Source of the DNA: Hyphomicrobiales bacterium
GTDB lineage: Bacteria; Pseudomonadota; Alphaproteobacteria; Rhizobiales; Rhizobiaceae
Direction of reading: 5' to 3'
Assembly: GCA_900466945.1 (NCBI GenBank)
Contig: UBNV01000023.1
Span: 62,001 to 126,000 of the forward strand
DNA: 64,000 nucleotides
Part shown: positions 44,902 through 54,853 of the stretch, piece by piece
Position numbering within the stretch: position 1 is the stretch's first letter
Layout: each line of letters starts with the position of its first letter
Position numbers and translations under genes: made by a program
Notes under the pieces: generated by a model
Seen by the model: only the letters and a program-made list of their open reading frames with translations
What the model was told of the DNA's origin: nothing
Database searches by the model: none

Positions 44902-46185
44902 ATGCTCGATATCAAGTGGATCCGTGAAAACCCCGAGGCCCTGGACGCAGCCCTTGCCAAGCGTGGTGCCGAGCCCCTGTCTGCCGCGCTGATCGCGCTC
45001 GATCAGAAGCGCCGTGCCGTCGCCCAGGCGATGCAGGACATGCAGTCGCGCCGCAACTCGGCCTCCAAGGACATCGGCGCCGCCATGGCGCAGAAGAACA
45101 TGGAATTGGCCGAGAAGTTGAAAGCCGAGGTCGCCTCGCTGAAAGACACGCTGCCGGCGGCCGAAGAGGAAGAGCGCCAGCTCACATCAGAGCTGAACGA
45201 TGCCCTCTCGCGCATCCCGAACATCCCGCTCGGTGATGTGCCGGTCGGCAAAGACGAGCACGACAATGTCGTCGCCCGTGTCGTCGGCGACAAGCCGACC
45301 TGGAACCACAAGCCGTTTGAGCATTACGAGATCGGCGAAAATCTCGGCTACATGGATTTCGAGCGCGCAGCCAAGCTTTCGGGCGCCCGCTTTACCGTGC
45401 TGACGAGCCAGCTTGCCCGTCTCGAGCGTGCGCTCGGACAGTTCATGATCGACCTGCACACCTCAGAGCATGACTACACGGAAGTGTCTTCGCCGCTGAT
45501 GGTGCGTGACGACGCCATGTACGGCACAGGCCAGTTGCCCAAGTTCGCCGAGGACCTGTTCAAGACGACGGACGGCCGTTGGTTGATCCCGACGGCGGAG
45601 GTCACGCTGACCAATCTCGTCTCGGGTGACATTCTCGATCAGGAGAAGCTGCCGCTACGCTTCACGGCACTCACCCCGTCCTTCCGCTCGGAAGCGGGTT
45701 CGGCTGGTCGCGACACGCGTGGCATGCTGCGCCAGCACCAGTTCTGGAAGTGCGAGCTTGTGTCGATCACCGACGCCGAAAGCTCCATTGAAGAGCACGA
45801 GCGCATGACGGCTTGCGCGGAAGAAGTCCTGAAGCGCCTCGGACTGCATTTCCGCACCATGGCGCTCTGCACGGGCGACATGGGTTTCAGCGCCCGTAAG
45901 ACCTATGACCTGGAGGTCTGGTTGCCGGGCCAGAACACCTATCGTGAAATCTCGTCCTGCTCGGTCTGCGGCGATTTCCAGGCGCGTCGCATGAATGCCC
46001 GCTACCGCAACAAGGACGGCAAGGGCACAACGTTCGTGCACACGCTGAACGGCTCGGGCACTGCCGTCGGCCGCTGCCTGATCGCGGTCATGGAGAACTA
46101 CCTGAACGAGGACGGTTCGATCACCGTGCCGGACGTGCTTCTGCCCTACATGGGCGGCATCAAGAGAATCGAGAAGGCGGCCTGA
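44902..46185 (+). CDS. serS: Serine--tRNA ligase
   Basis: A 427-residue class II synthetase. The N-terminal coiled coil (about 30-105) that binds the tRNA-Ser long arm is followed by the catalytic core with motif 2 ([21 protein letters not shown]) and motif 3 (NGSGTAVGR). The ATG at 44902 gives the usual start [11 protein letters not shown]; the upstream open frame to 44839 lacks support. The gene follows tatC by 105 bp. Confidence 0.97.
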   Translation: MLDIKWIRENPEALDAALAKRGAEPLSAALIALDQKRRAVAQAMQDMQSRRNSASKDIGAAMAQKNMELAEKLKAEVASLKDTLPAAEEEERQLTSELNDALSRIPNIPLGDVPVGKDEHDNVVARVVGDKPTWNHKPFEHYEIGENLGYMDFERAAKLSGARFTVLTSQLARLERALGQFMIDLHTSEHDYTEVSSPLMVRDDAMYGTGQLPKFAEDLFKTTDGRWLIPTAEVTLTNLVSGDILDQEKLPLRFTALTPSFRSEAGSAGRDTRGMLRQHQFWKCELVSITDAESSIEEHERMTACAEEVLKRLGLHFRTMALCTGDMGFSARKTYDLEVWLPGQNTYREISSCSVCGDFQARRMNARYRNKDGKGTTFVHTLNGSGTAVGRCLIAVMENYLNEDGSITVPDVLLPYMGGIKRIEKAA

Positions 46186-46207
46186 TCACGCCGCGACCGG
46201 AGTGACC

Positions 46208-46978
46208 ATGCGCATCCTGCTGACGAATGACGACGGTATCCACGCTCCGGGGCTCGCCGCCCTGGAGCGCATTGCCCGCAGCCTCTCCGACGATGTCTGG
46301 ATCGTGGCGCCCGAGACTGACCAGAGCGGCCTTGCGCATTCGTTGACGCTCTCGGAACCCTTGCGTCTGCGCGAACTCGGAGATCAGAAGTTTGCCCTGC
46401 GCGGCACGCCGACCGATTGTGTCATCATGGCAATCCGCAAGGTGCTCGACCGCAAGCCAGACTTGGTGCTCTCTGGCGTCAATGCCGGCGCCAACCTCGC
46501 CGACGACGTTACCTATTCGGGAACAGTTGCCGGTGCGATCGAAGGCACGGTGCACGGCATTAGATCCTTTGCGCTGAGCCAAGCCTATAGCTACGAGGCG
46601 GGTGCGCCGATCCCGTGGCATGTTGCCGAGGCGCTGTCGCCCGATCTTCTGAAGAAGCTCTCGACCGTAGATCTACCACCCGGCACATTTCTCAACCTCA
46701 ACTTTCCGAACTGCGAGCCGGCCGAGGTTCAGGGCGTCGAAGTCACCGCCCAGGGCAAGCTCGATTTCGGCCTTTCGGTCGAGGAGCGCCAGGACGGGCG
46801 GGGGCTGCCCTATTTCTGGCTCCGCTTCGGTGACCGCAAGGGCAATTTCCGCGCCGGCACAGACATCCACGCGCTGCGCGAGAAGAAGATATCGGTGACC
46901 CCGCTGAAGCTCGACATGACGGATTATGCGGTGCAGGACGCCGTCGCCGCAGCCCTTGCCGACGGAGGCATGGCTTGA
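46208..46978 (+). CDS. surE: 5'/3'-nucleotidase SurE
   Basis: A 256-residue metal-dependent survival phosphatase with the hallmark N-terminus '[15 protein letters not shown]' (metal-binding D9-D10 near the start) and '[22 protein letters not shown]'. GGAG lies 7 bases before the ATG at 46208; a GTG two codons earlier is possible. It overlaps pcm by four bases. The surE-pcm pairing is widely conserved and linked to stationary-phase repair. Confidence 0.96.
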   Translation: MRILLTNDDGIHAPGLAALERIARSLSDDVWIVAPETDQSGLAHSLTLSEPLRLRELGDQKFALRGTPTDCVIMAIRKVLDRKPDLVLSGVNAGANLADDVTYSGTVAGAIEGTVHGIRSFALSQAYSYEAGAPIPWHVAEALSPDLLKKLSTVDLPPGTFLNLNFPNCEPAEVQGVEVTAQGKLDFGLSVEERQDGRGLPYFWLRFGDRKGNFRAGTDIHALREKKISVTPLKLDMTDYAVQDAVAAALADGGMA

Positions 46979-47628
46979 GGTCGGCTCTTGTCGAGCGTGA
47001 GGGCTTCGCCGCACTGGTTCTCCGGCTGCGGGCAGAGGGCATCACCAATCTCGACCTGCTGACGGCCGTCGAACAGACGCCGCGCTCGACATTCGTGCCG
47101 CCTGAATTCGCACAGAATGCCTATTCCAGCCGCTCCATTCCCATCGACTGCGGTCAGTTCATGGAAGGAGCGGATCTCTCGGTTCGGCTCTTATCGCAAC
47201 TCCAGGTGAAGCCGGGTCATCGCGTCCTGGAAATTGGAACCGGCAGCGGCTTTCTCACAGCCGTCATCGGCCGGCTCGCCGAGCGGGTTATCTCGATCGA
47301 GCGCTACAAGACGCTGATCGCAGGAGCGCAACGCCGACTTGAGCAGCTATCAATACGCAATGTCATATTGCGTCAGGTCGATGGGTCGAACGGCCTGCCA
47401 GGTGAGGGGACTTTCGACCGGATCGTCTCGACCGCGGCCTATCCGGTCATGCCACGATTTTACGCCGAGCAACTGGTGTCCGGCGGCATGCTGCTCGTGC
47501 CCCTGATGGTGACGGAAGATCGCTGCATCATGGTGCGGCTGACCAAGACCGGCAGTCGTTTTGAGAGGGAAGACCTTTTCGAGGTTCCCTTCCTTCCGCT
47601 GCAGCCGAAGATCGCCCAGCACCTTTGA
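46975..47628 (+). CDS. pcm: Protein-L-isoaspartate O-methyltransferase
   Basis: A 217-residue SAM-dependent methyltransferase that repairs L-isoaspartyl residues in aged proteins. Motif I is '[13 protein letters not shown]'; the post-I acidic region '[10 protein letters not shown]' fits. The best start is a TTG at 46975 that overlaps the surE stop in TTGA, with GGAGG about 8 bases upstream; no ATG fits. A second family member lies at 23454. The substrate loop '[19 protein letters not shown]' is the rhizobial form. Confidence 0.9.
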   Translation: MRSALVEREGFAALVLRLRAEGITNLDLLTAVEQTPRSTFVPPEFAQNAYSSRSIPIDCGQFMEGADLSVRLLSQLQVKPGHRVLEIGTGSGFLTAVIGRLAERVISIERYKTLIAGAQRRLEQLSIRNVILRQVDGSNGLPGEGTFDRIVSTAAYPVMPRFYAEQLVSGGMLLVPLMVTEDRCIMVRLTKTGSRFEREDLFEVPFLPLQPKIAQHL

Positions 47629-47809
47629 CCCTGTGCCAGAATACCTCGGCCTTGCGAGGATTCCACGGGCGATCGGAGGAGGCACCGAATGCATAAATTG
47701 TATGCGCATCGTCGAATTCGTTCATAACGAATCCACGGGGTTAACCGACCGGTAATACTAACGCGCTTTAATGAACCCACATCAAGTTGTGTCATATGTG
47801 GGTCGAGTC

Positions 47810-49363
47810 ATGCGTAAAAGTGTATCGCCGAAAGCTGGTTTGCCGGTCGCCCGTTTGTGCGGCGCTCTGCTCCTCGCCGGCACTGCCGCCGGGTGCAGTT
47901 CGGATGCCTCTCGCTTCAGCTCGGTCTTCTCCACCGACAGTCTGACGACGGCATCCATTCCTCGTCAGTCCGGAATGCGTGGTCAGCCGCCGGTGCCCGC
48001 CGAAAACATCGGGAATGGTGGTGGGGCCTATGGTCAGAGCCAGGCCATGGCCCAGCCGATGCCGGCAAGCCCCGCTTATGAGCAGCCAGTATCAGCCCGT
48101 GCAGCCAGCACCCCTGCATCCGTCCAGCGATCCGAGCTCGCCGCACCTTCGGGTATGGCCCAGGCGCCGGTTTCCAACAACAATTCCGAGCGCGCAACAG
48201 CGCTCTCTCAGCCCTTCCCGTCTGCACCGCAGCAGGGCGGCCAGGTGGCCATGGCAAACCCTGAGCAGGTGCTTGTCGAACCCCGCAGCACCGGCACGAC
48301 GCCGAAGCAGGGCGGCTGGTCGACGGCGGGCGCTGCCCGCGTGACGCTGCGTCCAGGTGAAACCATCGCGACGCTCGCCGACCGCTACGGCGTTCCGCAG
48401 AAAGAACTGCTCAAGGCCAACGGCCTGACGCAGCCGACCGACGCGGCCCCTGGCCAGCTCGTCATCATCCCGACCTTCGGTGGTCCCAATGCAGCACGCG
48501 CTGCAGCCGACGCATCCGGCCTGCCGACGGACGGCCGCAAGCCGGTTCTGCCGGGCGACCAGCAGCAGAACGTCGCGGTCCTCCCGAATGCGCCGAATTC
48601 TCGCGAGAAACAGCAGGTTTCCGCCTCTGCCGCGACCGGCAAGGCAATGACCGGGGCAGGCGAGGGCGCCGGTTCCTATGTGGTCAAGCCCGGCGATTCG
48701 CTGGTGCGTATTGCGAAGGCGAATGGCGTCTCGGTCGACGAACTCAAGAAGGCGAACGGCCTGACCACCGGCAATATCCGCATCGGGCAGGCGCTCGCCA
48801 TCCCGGCAAAGGGTGTAAAGTCGACAGCACCTGCGCAGGTTGCCGCAGCTCCGGCTGCCGACCCGGTGAAGACCGCGTCCGTCCCGGCCAACGGCCAGCC
48901 TGCCGGCTATACGGCGCCGGCCGCAACGAAATCGGTGACAGAAGTCGCAGCCGTCAAGCCTGAAACTGCAGCCCCTGAAATGACCGGCATCGGCAAGTAC
49001 CGCTGGCCCGTCCGTGGTGCTGTCATCGCCAACTTCGGCTCCAACATCGACGGCAAGCGCAGTGACGGCATCGCGATTTCCGTGCCGCAGGGCACGCCGG
49101 TCAAGGCTGCCGAAAACGGTGTGGTCATCTATGCCGGCAATGGCCTGAAGGAACTCGGCAACACGGTTCTCGTCCGCCACGACGACGGCAAGGTCACCGT
49201 TTACGGCCATGCCGACGCACTCTCGGTCCAGCGTGGCCAGAAGGTCCAGCGTGGCCAGACAATCGCCACGTCTGGCATGACCGGCAACGTCAAGCGGCCG
49301 ATGCTGCACTTCGAAGTCCGCAAGGATGCAGCCCCGGTCAACCCGATCACTTTCCTGGAATAG
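47810..49363 (+). CDS. LysM/LytM lipoprotein, NlpD-like amidase activator
   Basis: A 517-residue lipoprotein (lipobox AAGC near residue 26). Two LysM domains (about 177-221 and 289-332) bind peptidoglycan and a C-terminal LytM (M23-like) domain occupies about 400-515. The zinc ligands of the LytM fold are mostly lost: the first His is S418, the Asp is A422 and the first His of HxH is M498; only H467 and H500 remain. It is therefore unlikely to cut peptidoglycan and more likely activates an amidase, as NlpD and EnvC do. It follows pcm by 181 bp, as in many proteobacteria where nlpD lies next to surE and pcm. Confidence 0.9.
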   Translation: MRKSVSPKAGLPVARLCGALLLAGTAAGCSSDASRFSSVFSTDSLTTASIPRQSGMRGQPPVPAENIGNGGGAYGQSQAMAQPMPASPAYEQPVSARAASTPASVQRSELAAPSGMAQAPVSNNNSERATALSQPFPSAPQQGGQVAMANPEQVLVEPRSTGTTPKQGGWSTAGAARVTLRPGETIATLADRYGVPQKELLKANGLTQPTDAAPGQLVIIPTFGGPNAARAAADASGLPTDGRKPVLPGDQQQNVAVLPNAPNSREKQQVSASAATGKAMTGAGEGAGSYVVKPGDSLVRIAKANGVSVDELKKANGLTTGNIRIGQALAIPAKGVKSTAPAQVAAAPAADPVKTASVPANGQPAGYTAPAATKSVTEVAAVKPETAAPEMTGIGKYRWPVRGAVIANFGSNIDGKRSDGIAISVPQGTPVKAAENGVVIYAGNGLKELGNTVLVRHDDGKVTVYGHADALSVQRGQKVQRGQTIATSGMTGNVKRPMLHFEVRKDAAPVNPITFLE

Positions 49364-49386
49364 TGTTCTGCGTACCAGGAAAGTAA

Positions 49387-49419
49387 AAAGGCCCGGAGCG
49401 CGAGCTCCGGGCCTCTTTG
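49387..49419 (+). terminator. Rho-independent terminator of the NlpD-like gene
   Basis: An 11-bp GC-rich stem (49389-49399 with 49404-49414) is followed by CTTTG. It lies between two convergent genes. Confidence 0.75.
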
Positions 49420-49439
49420 CATCTGGTCTGACGGGCGCC

Positions 49440-50312
49440 TCAGTGCCGGTCGGTGGAAATTCGAAGTCGCCCTGCGAGATCCTGAATATATTGCCAGGCG
49501 ACGCGGCCAGAGCGCCCGCCGCGGGTGGTCGCCCATTCTAGCGCTTCGTGGTGCAGCGTTTCGCGAGGAACCGGCAGTTCGAAATGGGCGGCATAGCCAT
49601 CGATCATCGTCAGGTAGTCGTCCTGACTGCATTTGTGGAAGCCGAGCCAGAGACCGAAGCGATCCGAGAGTGATACCTTTTCCTCGACGGCTTCCGACGG
49701 ATTGATCGCCGTAGACTGTTCGTTCTCCATCATGTGCCGCGGCAGGAGATGTCGCCGATTGGAGGTGGCGTAGAAGAGGACATTGTCCGGTCGTCCCTCG
49801 ACGCCGCCGTCGAGGGCTGCCTTGAGCGACTTGTAGGCCGTGTCGTCATGGTCGAAGGAGAGATCGTCGCAGAAAACGACAATCCGGTGCGGCGTGTCCT
49901 TCACGATGTCGAGCAGCGAAGGCAGGCTGGAGATATCCTCGCGATGCACTTCCACCAGTTTCAGCGGGGCGCCCGTCGCCTTGACGATATCGGCATGCAC
50001 GGCCTTCACCAGTGAGGATTTTCCCATTCCGCGGGCGCCCCAGAGCAGCACATTGTTGGCCGGAAAGCCTTCCGCGAAACGCAGTGTGTTTTCATGCAGA
50101 ATGTCGCGGACATGGTCGACCCCGCGGATCAGGCCGAGTTCGACGCGATTGGGACGTTTGACCGGCTGGAGATGAAGACGCTGGGGACCCCAGACGAAGC
50201 AGTCTGCCGCTTGCCAGTCGTTGACGGCGGGGGCGGGCCCGGCGAGTCGTTCCACAGCATCGGCGAGACGCTTCACTTCGGCCAGAAGTGCAGCCACGGT
50301 CTGATCGGCCAT
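49440..50312 (-). CDS. DUF815 AAA-type ATPase
   Basis: A 290-residue cytoplasmic P-loop ATPase. The Walker A motif is GARGMGKS (92-99) and Walker B is 'IVVFCDDLSF'; arginines resembling sensor residues follow. This fits the DUF815 family, of unknown biochemical role. The start at 50312 follows AAGGAGG at 6 bases; an in-frame ATG two codons earlier has the ribosome site too close. It is convergent with the NlpD-like gene and divergent from yajC, so it is a single-gene unit. Confidence 0.9.
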   Translation of the reverse strand: MADQTVAALLAEVKRLADAVERLAGPAPAVNDWQAADCFVWGPQRLHLQPVKRPNRVELGLIRGVDHVRDILHENTLRFAEGFPANNVLLWGARGMGKSSLVKAVHADIVKATGAPLKLVEVHREDISSLPSLLDIVKDTPHRIVVFCDDLSFDHDDTAYKSLKAALDGGVEGRPDNVLFYATSNRRHLLPRHMMENEQSTAINPSEAVEEKVSLSDRFGLWLGFHKCSQDDYLTMIDGYAAHFELPVPRETLHHEALEWATTRGGRSGRVAWQYIQDLAGRLRISTDRH

Positions 50313-50516
50313 CGTCATCCTCCTTGTCGACTGATCCGGCAATTGAGCCTCTCGCCGGGCGGTATCACGCAGAATTGCGGGCAGAAAGGGTAGGGGGCCG
50401 GAAAATGGTACGCTGCAGTGCTGTTTCTGTTGCATTCATGGGGCCTCTCACTATATTCCGGCGACCTGACGAGGGGGCAGTGCGGCCCCTCCACTTGCAT
50501 TCAATGGGAGTTTTTC

Positions 50517-50864
50517 ATGATTATCACACAGGCCTTTGCCCAGGACGGCGCAGCCGCTTCGAGCGCCATGGGTTCCGGACTGGAGATGCTGCTGCTCTTC
50601 GCACCCCTGATGGTGGTCTGGTACTTCTTCCTCATCCGTCCGCAGCGCACGCAGATGAAGAAGCGTGAGGAAACCCTGTCCTCCATCCGCCGCGGCGATC
50701 AGGTCGTCATGGGTGGCGGTATCGTCGCCAAGGTGACCAAGGTCATCGACGACAAGGAGCTCGAAGTCGAAATCGCCGATGGCGTCAAGGTTCGCGCAAT
50801 GCGCCAGTATGTGGCGGAAGTCCGCGTTAAGGGCGAGCCGGTCAAGGCCGAGACCGCCGCCTGA
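50517..50864 (+). CDS. yajC: Preprotein translocase accessory subunit YajC
   Basis: A 115-residue single-span membrane protein, part of the SecDF-YajC complex that aids SecYEG. The helix 'EMLLLFAPLMVVWYFFLIRPQ' with the conserved RPQ ending is the YajC signature, followed by a small cytoplasmic domain with 'GDQVVMGGGIVAKV'. GGGAG lies 6 bases before the ATG. secDF follows after 62 bp containing a hairpin. Confidence 0.96.
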   Translation: MIITQAFAQDGAAASSAMGSGLEMLLLFAPLMVVWYFFLIRPQRTQMKKREETLSSIRRGDQVVMGGGIVAKVTKVIDDKELEVEIADGVKVRAMRQYVAEVRVKGEPVKAETAA

Positions 50865-50870
50865 TCCCGC

Positions 50871-50895
50871 AGGGCCGGCCTCGTGCCGGCCTTTG
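50871..50895 (+). terminator. Terminator-like hairpin between yajC and secDF
   Basis: A 7-bp GC stem (GGCCGGC/GCCGGCC) is followed by only TTT. It lies inside an operon, so it may lower or trim rather than end transcription. Confidence 0.45.
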
Positions 50896-50926
50896 CCATT
50901 TTCCGCTGCCTTAATTCGAGAGTTCC

Positions 50927-53479
50927 ATGCTTTACATTTCTCGCTGGAAGACATTGTTCATCTGGTCGGTCGTCGCGCTCGGCGTCCTGATTGCCCTGCC
51001 CAATGCCTTCACGGACGAGGAACTGGATGCATTCCCCTCCTTCCTCCCGACCCAGAAGATAACCCTGGGTCTCGACCTCCAGGGCGGCTCGCATATCATG
51101 CTGAAGCTGGAGCGTCAGGATATCGTCAAGGAGCGCCTGGAGACGATCGTCGGTGACGTGCGCTCGCAGCTGCGTGACGCGGGCATCCGCTACACGGGTC
51201 TGTCCGGCGTCGGCCAGCAGATCCAGGTGCGCATCACCGATGCCGACAAGGTTGCGGCGGCCGTCGAGGCGCTGCGGACGCTGACTGATCCGGTGAGCGT
51301 CGGCGGCATCACTGGCGGCACGGTCACCGAAGTGGCCGTGGAACAGGCAGAAGGTGGCCTGCTGCGCCTTTCGCTGACAGACGAGGGCATCGACTACCGT
51401 GTTTCTTCGGCGCTGACGCAGTCGATGGAAGTCGTCCGCCGCCGCGTCGATGAGCTCGGGACCACCGAGCCGTTGATCCAGCGCCAGGGCGACGACCGTA
51501 TCATCGTTCAGGTGCCCGGTTTGACCGACCCGCAGCGGCTGAAGGCATTGCTGAACCAGACCGCCAAGCTTTCCTTCCACATGGTCGACACCAGCATGCC
51601 GGTGACAGAGGCGATCAACAATCGACCGCCGGCGCAGTCGGAAGTGCTCTATTCGACCGACGATCCGGTCGTACCCTATCTTATCGAGCGCCGTGCACTG
51701 ATTTCAGGCGAAAATCTGGTCGACGCCCAGGCGTCGTTCGACCAGCGCACCAACGAGCCGGTTGTCAGCTTCCGTTTCGACAGCCGTGGTGCCCAGCGCT
51801 TTGCGCAGGCGACCCAGGAAAATGTCGGCCGTCCCTTCGCGATCGTTCTCGACCAGCAGGTGATCTCTGCCCCCGTCATCCGGGAGCCGATTCTCGGTGG
51901 TTCCGGCCAGATTTCCGGCAACTTCTCCGTCGAAGGTGCAAATGATCTCGCGGTCCTGCTGCGCGCCGGGGCCCTGCCGGCGACATTGACGGTGGTCGAG
52001 GAACGCACCGTTGGTCCGGGTCTCGGCCAGGATTCAATCAATGCCGGCGTGACCGCCAGCATCATCGGTGGCGTTGCCGTCGTCTGCTTCATGCTCGCCT
52101 TCTATGGCACCTTCGGCATCATGGCGAACATCGCGCTGGCAGCGAACATCGCCTTGATCCTTGCGGGTCTTTCTTTGATCGGCTCCACGCTGACCCTGCC
52201 GGGCATTGCCGGTATCGTGCTCACCATGGGCATGGCGGTCGACTCCAATGTACTGATCTACGAGCGTATCCGCGAGGAAGCCCGCAATGGCAGGCCGCTG
52301 ATCCAGGCAATCGACGTCGGCTTCAAGAAAGCCTTCGCAACCATCGTAGACGCCAACCTGACGACCTTGATTGCTGCCGTTGTCCTGTTCTTCCTTGGCT
52401 CCGGCCCGGTTCGCGGCTTTGCCGTGACGCTGTCGATCGGTATCGTCACCACCGTCTTCACTGCCTTCACGCTGACCTTCTGGCTGATGGCCTTCTGGTA
52501 TCGCTGGAAGCGCCCGAAGCACATGCCGAAGAGCGTGCGCACCGGCTTCTTCGACAACCGCAACATTCGCTTCATGGCCGCACGGAAGTTCAATTTCGGC
52601 CTTGCCATGCTGATCTCCGTGGCGTCGCTCGTCGGTTTCGCGACCATCGGCATGAATCTTGGCATCGACTTCAAGGGTGGCTCGATCATCGAGGTCCAGG
52701 CCCGCAATGGGACGGCGGATCTCTCCGATATCCGTGATCGCCTCAGCGAGTTGAACCTCGGTGAGGTCCAGGCCCAAGGCTTCGGTGACGATTCGAGCGC
52801 GCTCATTCGTCTGCAGGCGCAGGACGGCGGTGAGAATGCCGAACAGTCGGCGCTGAGCAAGGTCCGAGGAGAACTGGAAGCCGAATACGACTTCCGTCGC
52901 GTCGAGGTGGTCGGGCCGTCCGTGTCGAGTGACCTGACCTACTCCGCAACCCTCGGCGTGGCTGCAGCTCTGCTCGGGATCCTGATCTACATCTGGTTCC
53001 GGTTCGAATGGCAGTTCGCTCTCGGTGCGATCATCGCAACGCTGCACGACGTGATCTTCACGTTGGGCCTCTTTGTCCTGACCGGCATCGAGTTCAACCT
53101 GACCAGTATCGCGGCGATCCTGACGATCATCGGTTACTCGCTCAACGACACGGTCGTCGTCTACGATCGCATGCGCGAAAACTTGAGGCGCTACAAGAAG
53201 ATGCCGCTCGAGGTTCTCATCGACGAATCGATCAACCAGACGCTTTCGCGTACGGTTCTGACCGCCGGTAGTACGATCCTCGCCCTCGGCGCGCTCTACC
53301 TCTTCGGCGGCGAAGTCATCGCGTCCTTTACCTTCGCCATGCTGGCGGGCGTTCTGATCGGTACCTTCTCGTCGATCTACATCGCCGGCCCGATCCTGAT
53401 CGCCTTCAAGCTGCGCCCGGAAAACTTCCAGCGGGACGACGCCGAAGGCGAAAAGGTGCCAGCCAAGGCCGGGGCCTGA
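50927..53479 (+). CDS. secDF: Fused protein translocase subunit SecDF
   Basis: An 850-residue SecD-SecF fusion with 12 predicted membrane segments. It uses the proton motive force to help pull exported proteins across. The N-terminal P1 head domain runs about 40-340. The SecD half has 'VTASIIGGVAVVCFMLAFYG' and the GMAVDSNVLIYERIREE motif; the SecF half begins near 540 with 'NIRFMAARK' and ends with 'IGYSLNDTVVVYDRMREN', both containing the key Asp. A single fused chain is normal in some rhizobia. It is co-transcribed with the next two genes (4 and 24 bp gaps). Confidence 0.97.
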   Translation: MLYISRWKTLFIWSVVALGVLIALPNAFTDEELDAFPSFLPTQKITLGLDLQGGSHIMLKLERQDIVKERLETIVGDVRSQLRDAGIRYTGLSGVGQQIQVRITDADKVAAAVEALRTLTDPVSVGGITGGTVTEVAVEQAEGGLLRLSLTDEGIDYRVSSALTQSMEVVRRRVDELGTTEPLIQRQGDDRIIVQVPGLTDPQRLKALLNQTAKLSFHMVDTSMPVTEAINNRPPAQSEVLYSTDDPVVPYLIERRALISGENLVDAQASFDQRTNEPVVSFRFDSRGAQRFAQATQENVGRPFAIVLDQQVISAPVIREPILGGSGQISGNFSVEGANDLAVLLRAGALPATLTVVEERTVGPGLGQDSINAGVTASIIGGVAVVCFMLAFYGTFGIMANIALAANIALILAGLSLIGSTLTLPGIAGIVLTMGMAVDSNVLIYERIREEARNGRPLIQAIDVGFKKAFATIVDANLTTLIAAVVLFFLGSGPVRGFAVTLSIGIVTTVFTAFTLTFWLMAFWYRWKRPKHMPKSVRTGFFDNRNIRFMAARKFNFGLAMLISVASLVGFATIGMNLGIDFKGGSIIEVQARNGTADLSDIRDRLSELNLGEVQAQGFGDDSSALIRLQAQDGGENAEQSALSKVRGELEAEYDFRRVEVVGPSVSSDLTYSATLGVAAALLGILIYIWFRFEWQFALGAIIATLHDVIFTLGLFVLTGIEFNLTSIAAILTIIGYSLNDTVVVYDRMRENLRRYKKMPLEVLIDESINQTLSRTVLTAGSTILALGALYLFGGEVIASFTFAMLAGVLIGTFSSIYIAGPILIAFKLRPENFQRDDAEGEKVPAKAGA

Positions 53480-53483
53480 GCCG

Positions 53484-53882
53484 ATGGTCTTTGGCTTCGG
53501 AGACAAGGGCGTCACCATCCGTGACGCCCATTTTCCAGGGCGGCCCGGCATCGACAGTTACGGCAATGGCGGTTTCCGCTTTGCCGACATGTCGCATCGC
53601 GGCTCACTTCTGCTCCTGCCTTCCGGTGTCTATGGGTGGGAGCAGACGGAGGAAGAGCCGCTGACGGTAGCATCGCTCTCCCGCGTCTTCGCCGAAACCG
53701 GCATCGAGTTCCTGATCCTCGGGACCGGCCGTCAGCTGCGTCTCGTCGATCCGGATCTTCGCGCGGCCTTGAAGGCGAAGGGCATCGCCACGGACCCGAT
53801 GGGAACTGGCGCTGCCATCCGTACGTATAACATCATGCTGGCCGAAGAACGTCCGGTCGCAGCCGCCCTCATCGCGGTCTGA
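53484..53882 (+). CDS. Mth938/NDUFAF3-like protein
   Basis: A 132-residue protein of the Mth938 (DUF498) family, related to mitochondrial NDUFAF3, a complex I assembly factor. It has the family core 'RGSLLLLPSGVYGW' and 'EFLILGTGRQ'. It begins 4 bp after secDF, so it is co-translated with it, and lies just before a phytoene-synthase-like gene related to NDUFAF6. I infer a role in membrane-protein or complex I assembly; it is not proven. Confidence 0.88.
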   Translation: MVFGFGDKGVTIRDAHFPGRPGIDSYGNGGFRFADMSHRGSLLLLPSGVYGWEQTEEEPLTVASLSRVFAETGIEFLILGTGRQLRLVDPDLRAALKAKGIATDPMGTGAAIRTYNIMLAEERPVAAALIAV

Positions 53883-53906
53883 CCCCGTCCCCGAAAAAGG
53901 TGCATC

Positions 53907-54761
53907 GTGAGCGAAATTCCGTCCGCCAATGAGGCTCTTTGCCTGCAGATGCTGCGCGAGACGGACCGGGACCGTTACCTCGCCGCCCTGCTGGCGCCTG
54001 CCGACCGGCGTGCCGCAATCGTCGCGCTCTACGCCTACAATGCCGAGCTCGCCCGTGTGCGCGACCTGGTTCACGAGCCCCTGCCGGGGGAGGTCCGTCT
54101 GCAATACTGGCGTGACCTGCTCGAAGGCTCCGCCCATGGCGAAACGGCGGCCAACCCGGTCGCCGCCGAACTTTTACGCGCAATGCAGGCCTGGCGCCTG
54201 CCGGTCGCGCCGCTCATTGCCATGGCGGACGCCCGGATCTTCGATCTCTATGACGATCCCATGGAAACCACCGGCATGTTCGAGGGCTATGCCGGCGAAA
54301 CGGCCGCCGCACTGATCCAATTGGCGAGCCTCGTATTGGACGCCGACGCCGCCGAGAGCGCGGCCGACATCGTCGGCCATGCCGGCGTGGCGCTCACTGT
54401 CGCCGGCGCTATTCTTCTTATGCCGATCCACAAGGCTCGGGGGCAGGTCTATCTACCGACGCAGATCCTCGCCTCCGTCGGTCTGGATCGTGAGACATTC
54501 CTGGCTGCCGGCAAGGATGATCGCGTGGACGCCGCCATTCAGGCCTTTGCCGGCTTCGGCCTCGATCACCTGCGCACGGCGCGTTCCGCCGGCCGCCTGC
54601 CGAAGAGGCTCCTTCCGGCTTTCCTGCCTGTCACCCTGGCCGAGCCGGTTCTGAAGCGAGCCGCGAAGTCGGGAGGCGTCTCTCTCACGGCGGATATACG
54701 GCCGCCACAATGGCGGCGCCAGCTCGGCATGATGCGGTTGCTGTTCTCGGGGCGGCTCTGA
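53907..54761 (+). CDS. Squalene/phytoene synthase family protein, NDUFAF6-like
   Basis: A 284-residue protein with the squalene/phytoene synthase fold but without the two Asp-rich motifs: the first DxxxD position reads NAELARVRD and the second region lacks DxxED. It therefore probably does not condense prenyl diphosphates and resembles NDUFAF6, a complex I assembly factor. The start is a GTG at 53907 with AAGG upstream. It lies 24 bp after the NDUFAF3-like gene, in the secDF operon. Function is inferred from family and neighbours. Confidence 0.85.
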   Translation: MSEIPSANEALCLQMLRETDRDRYLAALLAPADRRAAIVALYAYNAELARVRDLVHEPLPGEVRLQYWRDLLEGSAHGETAANPVAAELLRAMQAWRLPVAPLIAMADARIFDLYDDPMETTGMFEGYAGETAAALIQLASLVLDADAAESAADIVGHAGVALTVAGAILLMPIHKARGQVYLPTQILASVGLDRETFLAAGKDDRVDAAIQAFAGFGLDHLRTARSAGRLPKRLLPAFLPVTLAEPVLKRAAKSGGVSLTADIRPPQWRRQLGMMRLLFSGRL

Positions 54762-54853
54762 TACTTCCCAGGCCGCCACGCCACGTTCACGCAAGGCTCG
54801 TCTGCTAGCAGCCTTTGCGATAGAGTATCTGTCCAAGGAGGCGAGAGCGGATC

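Noticed and set aside
52034-53551. A 505-codon frame antisense to secDF
   Set aside because: It overlaps the SecF half with the conserved motifs on the sense strand, so it is a shadow.
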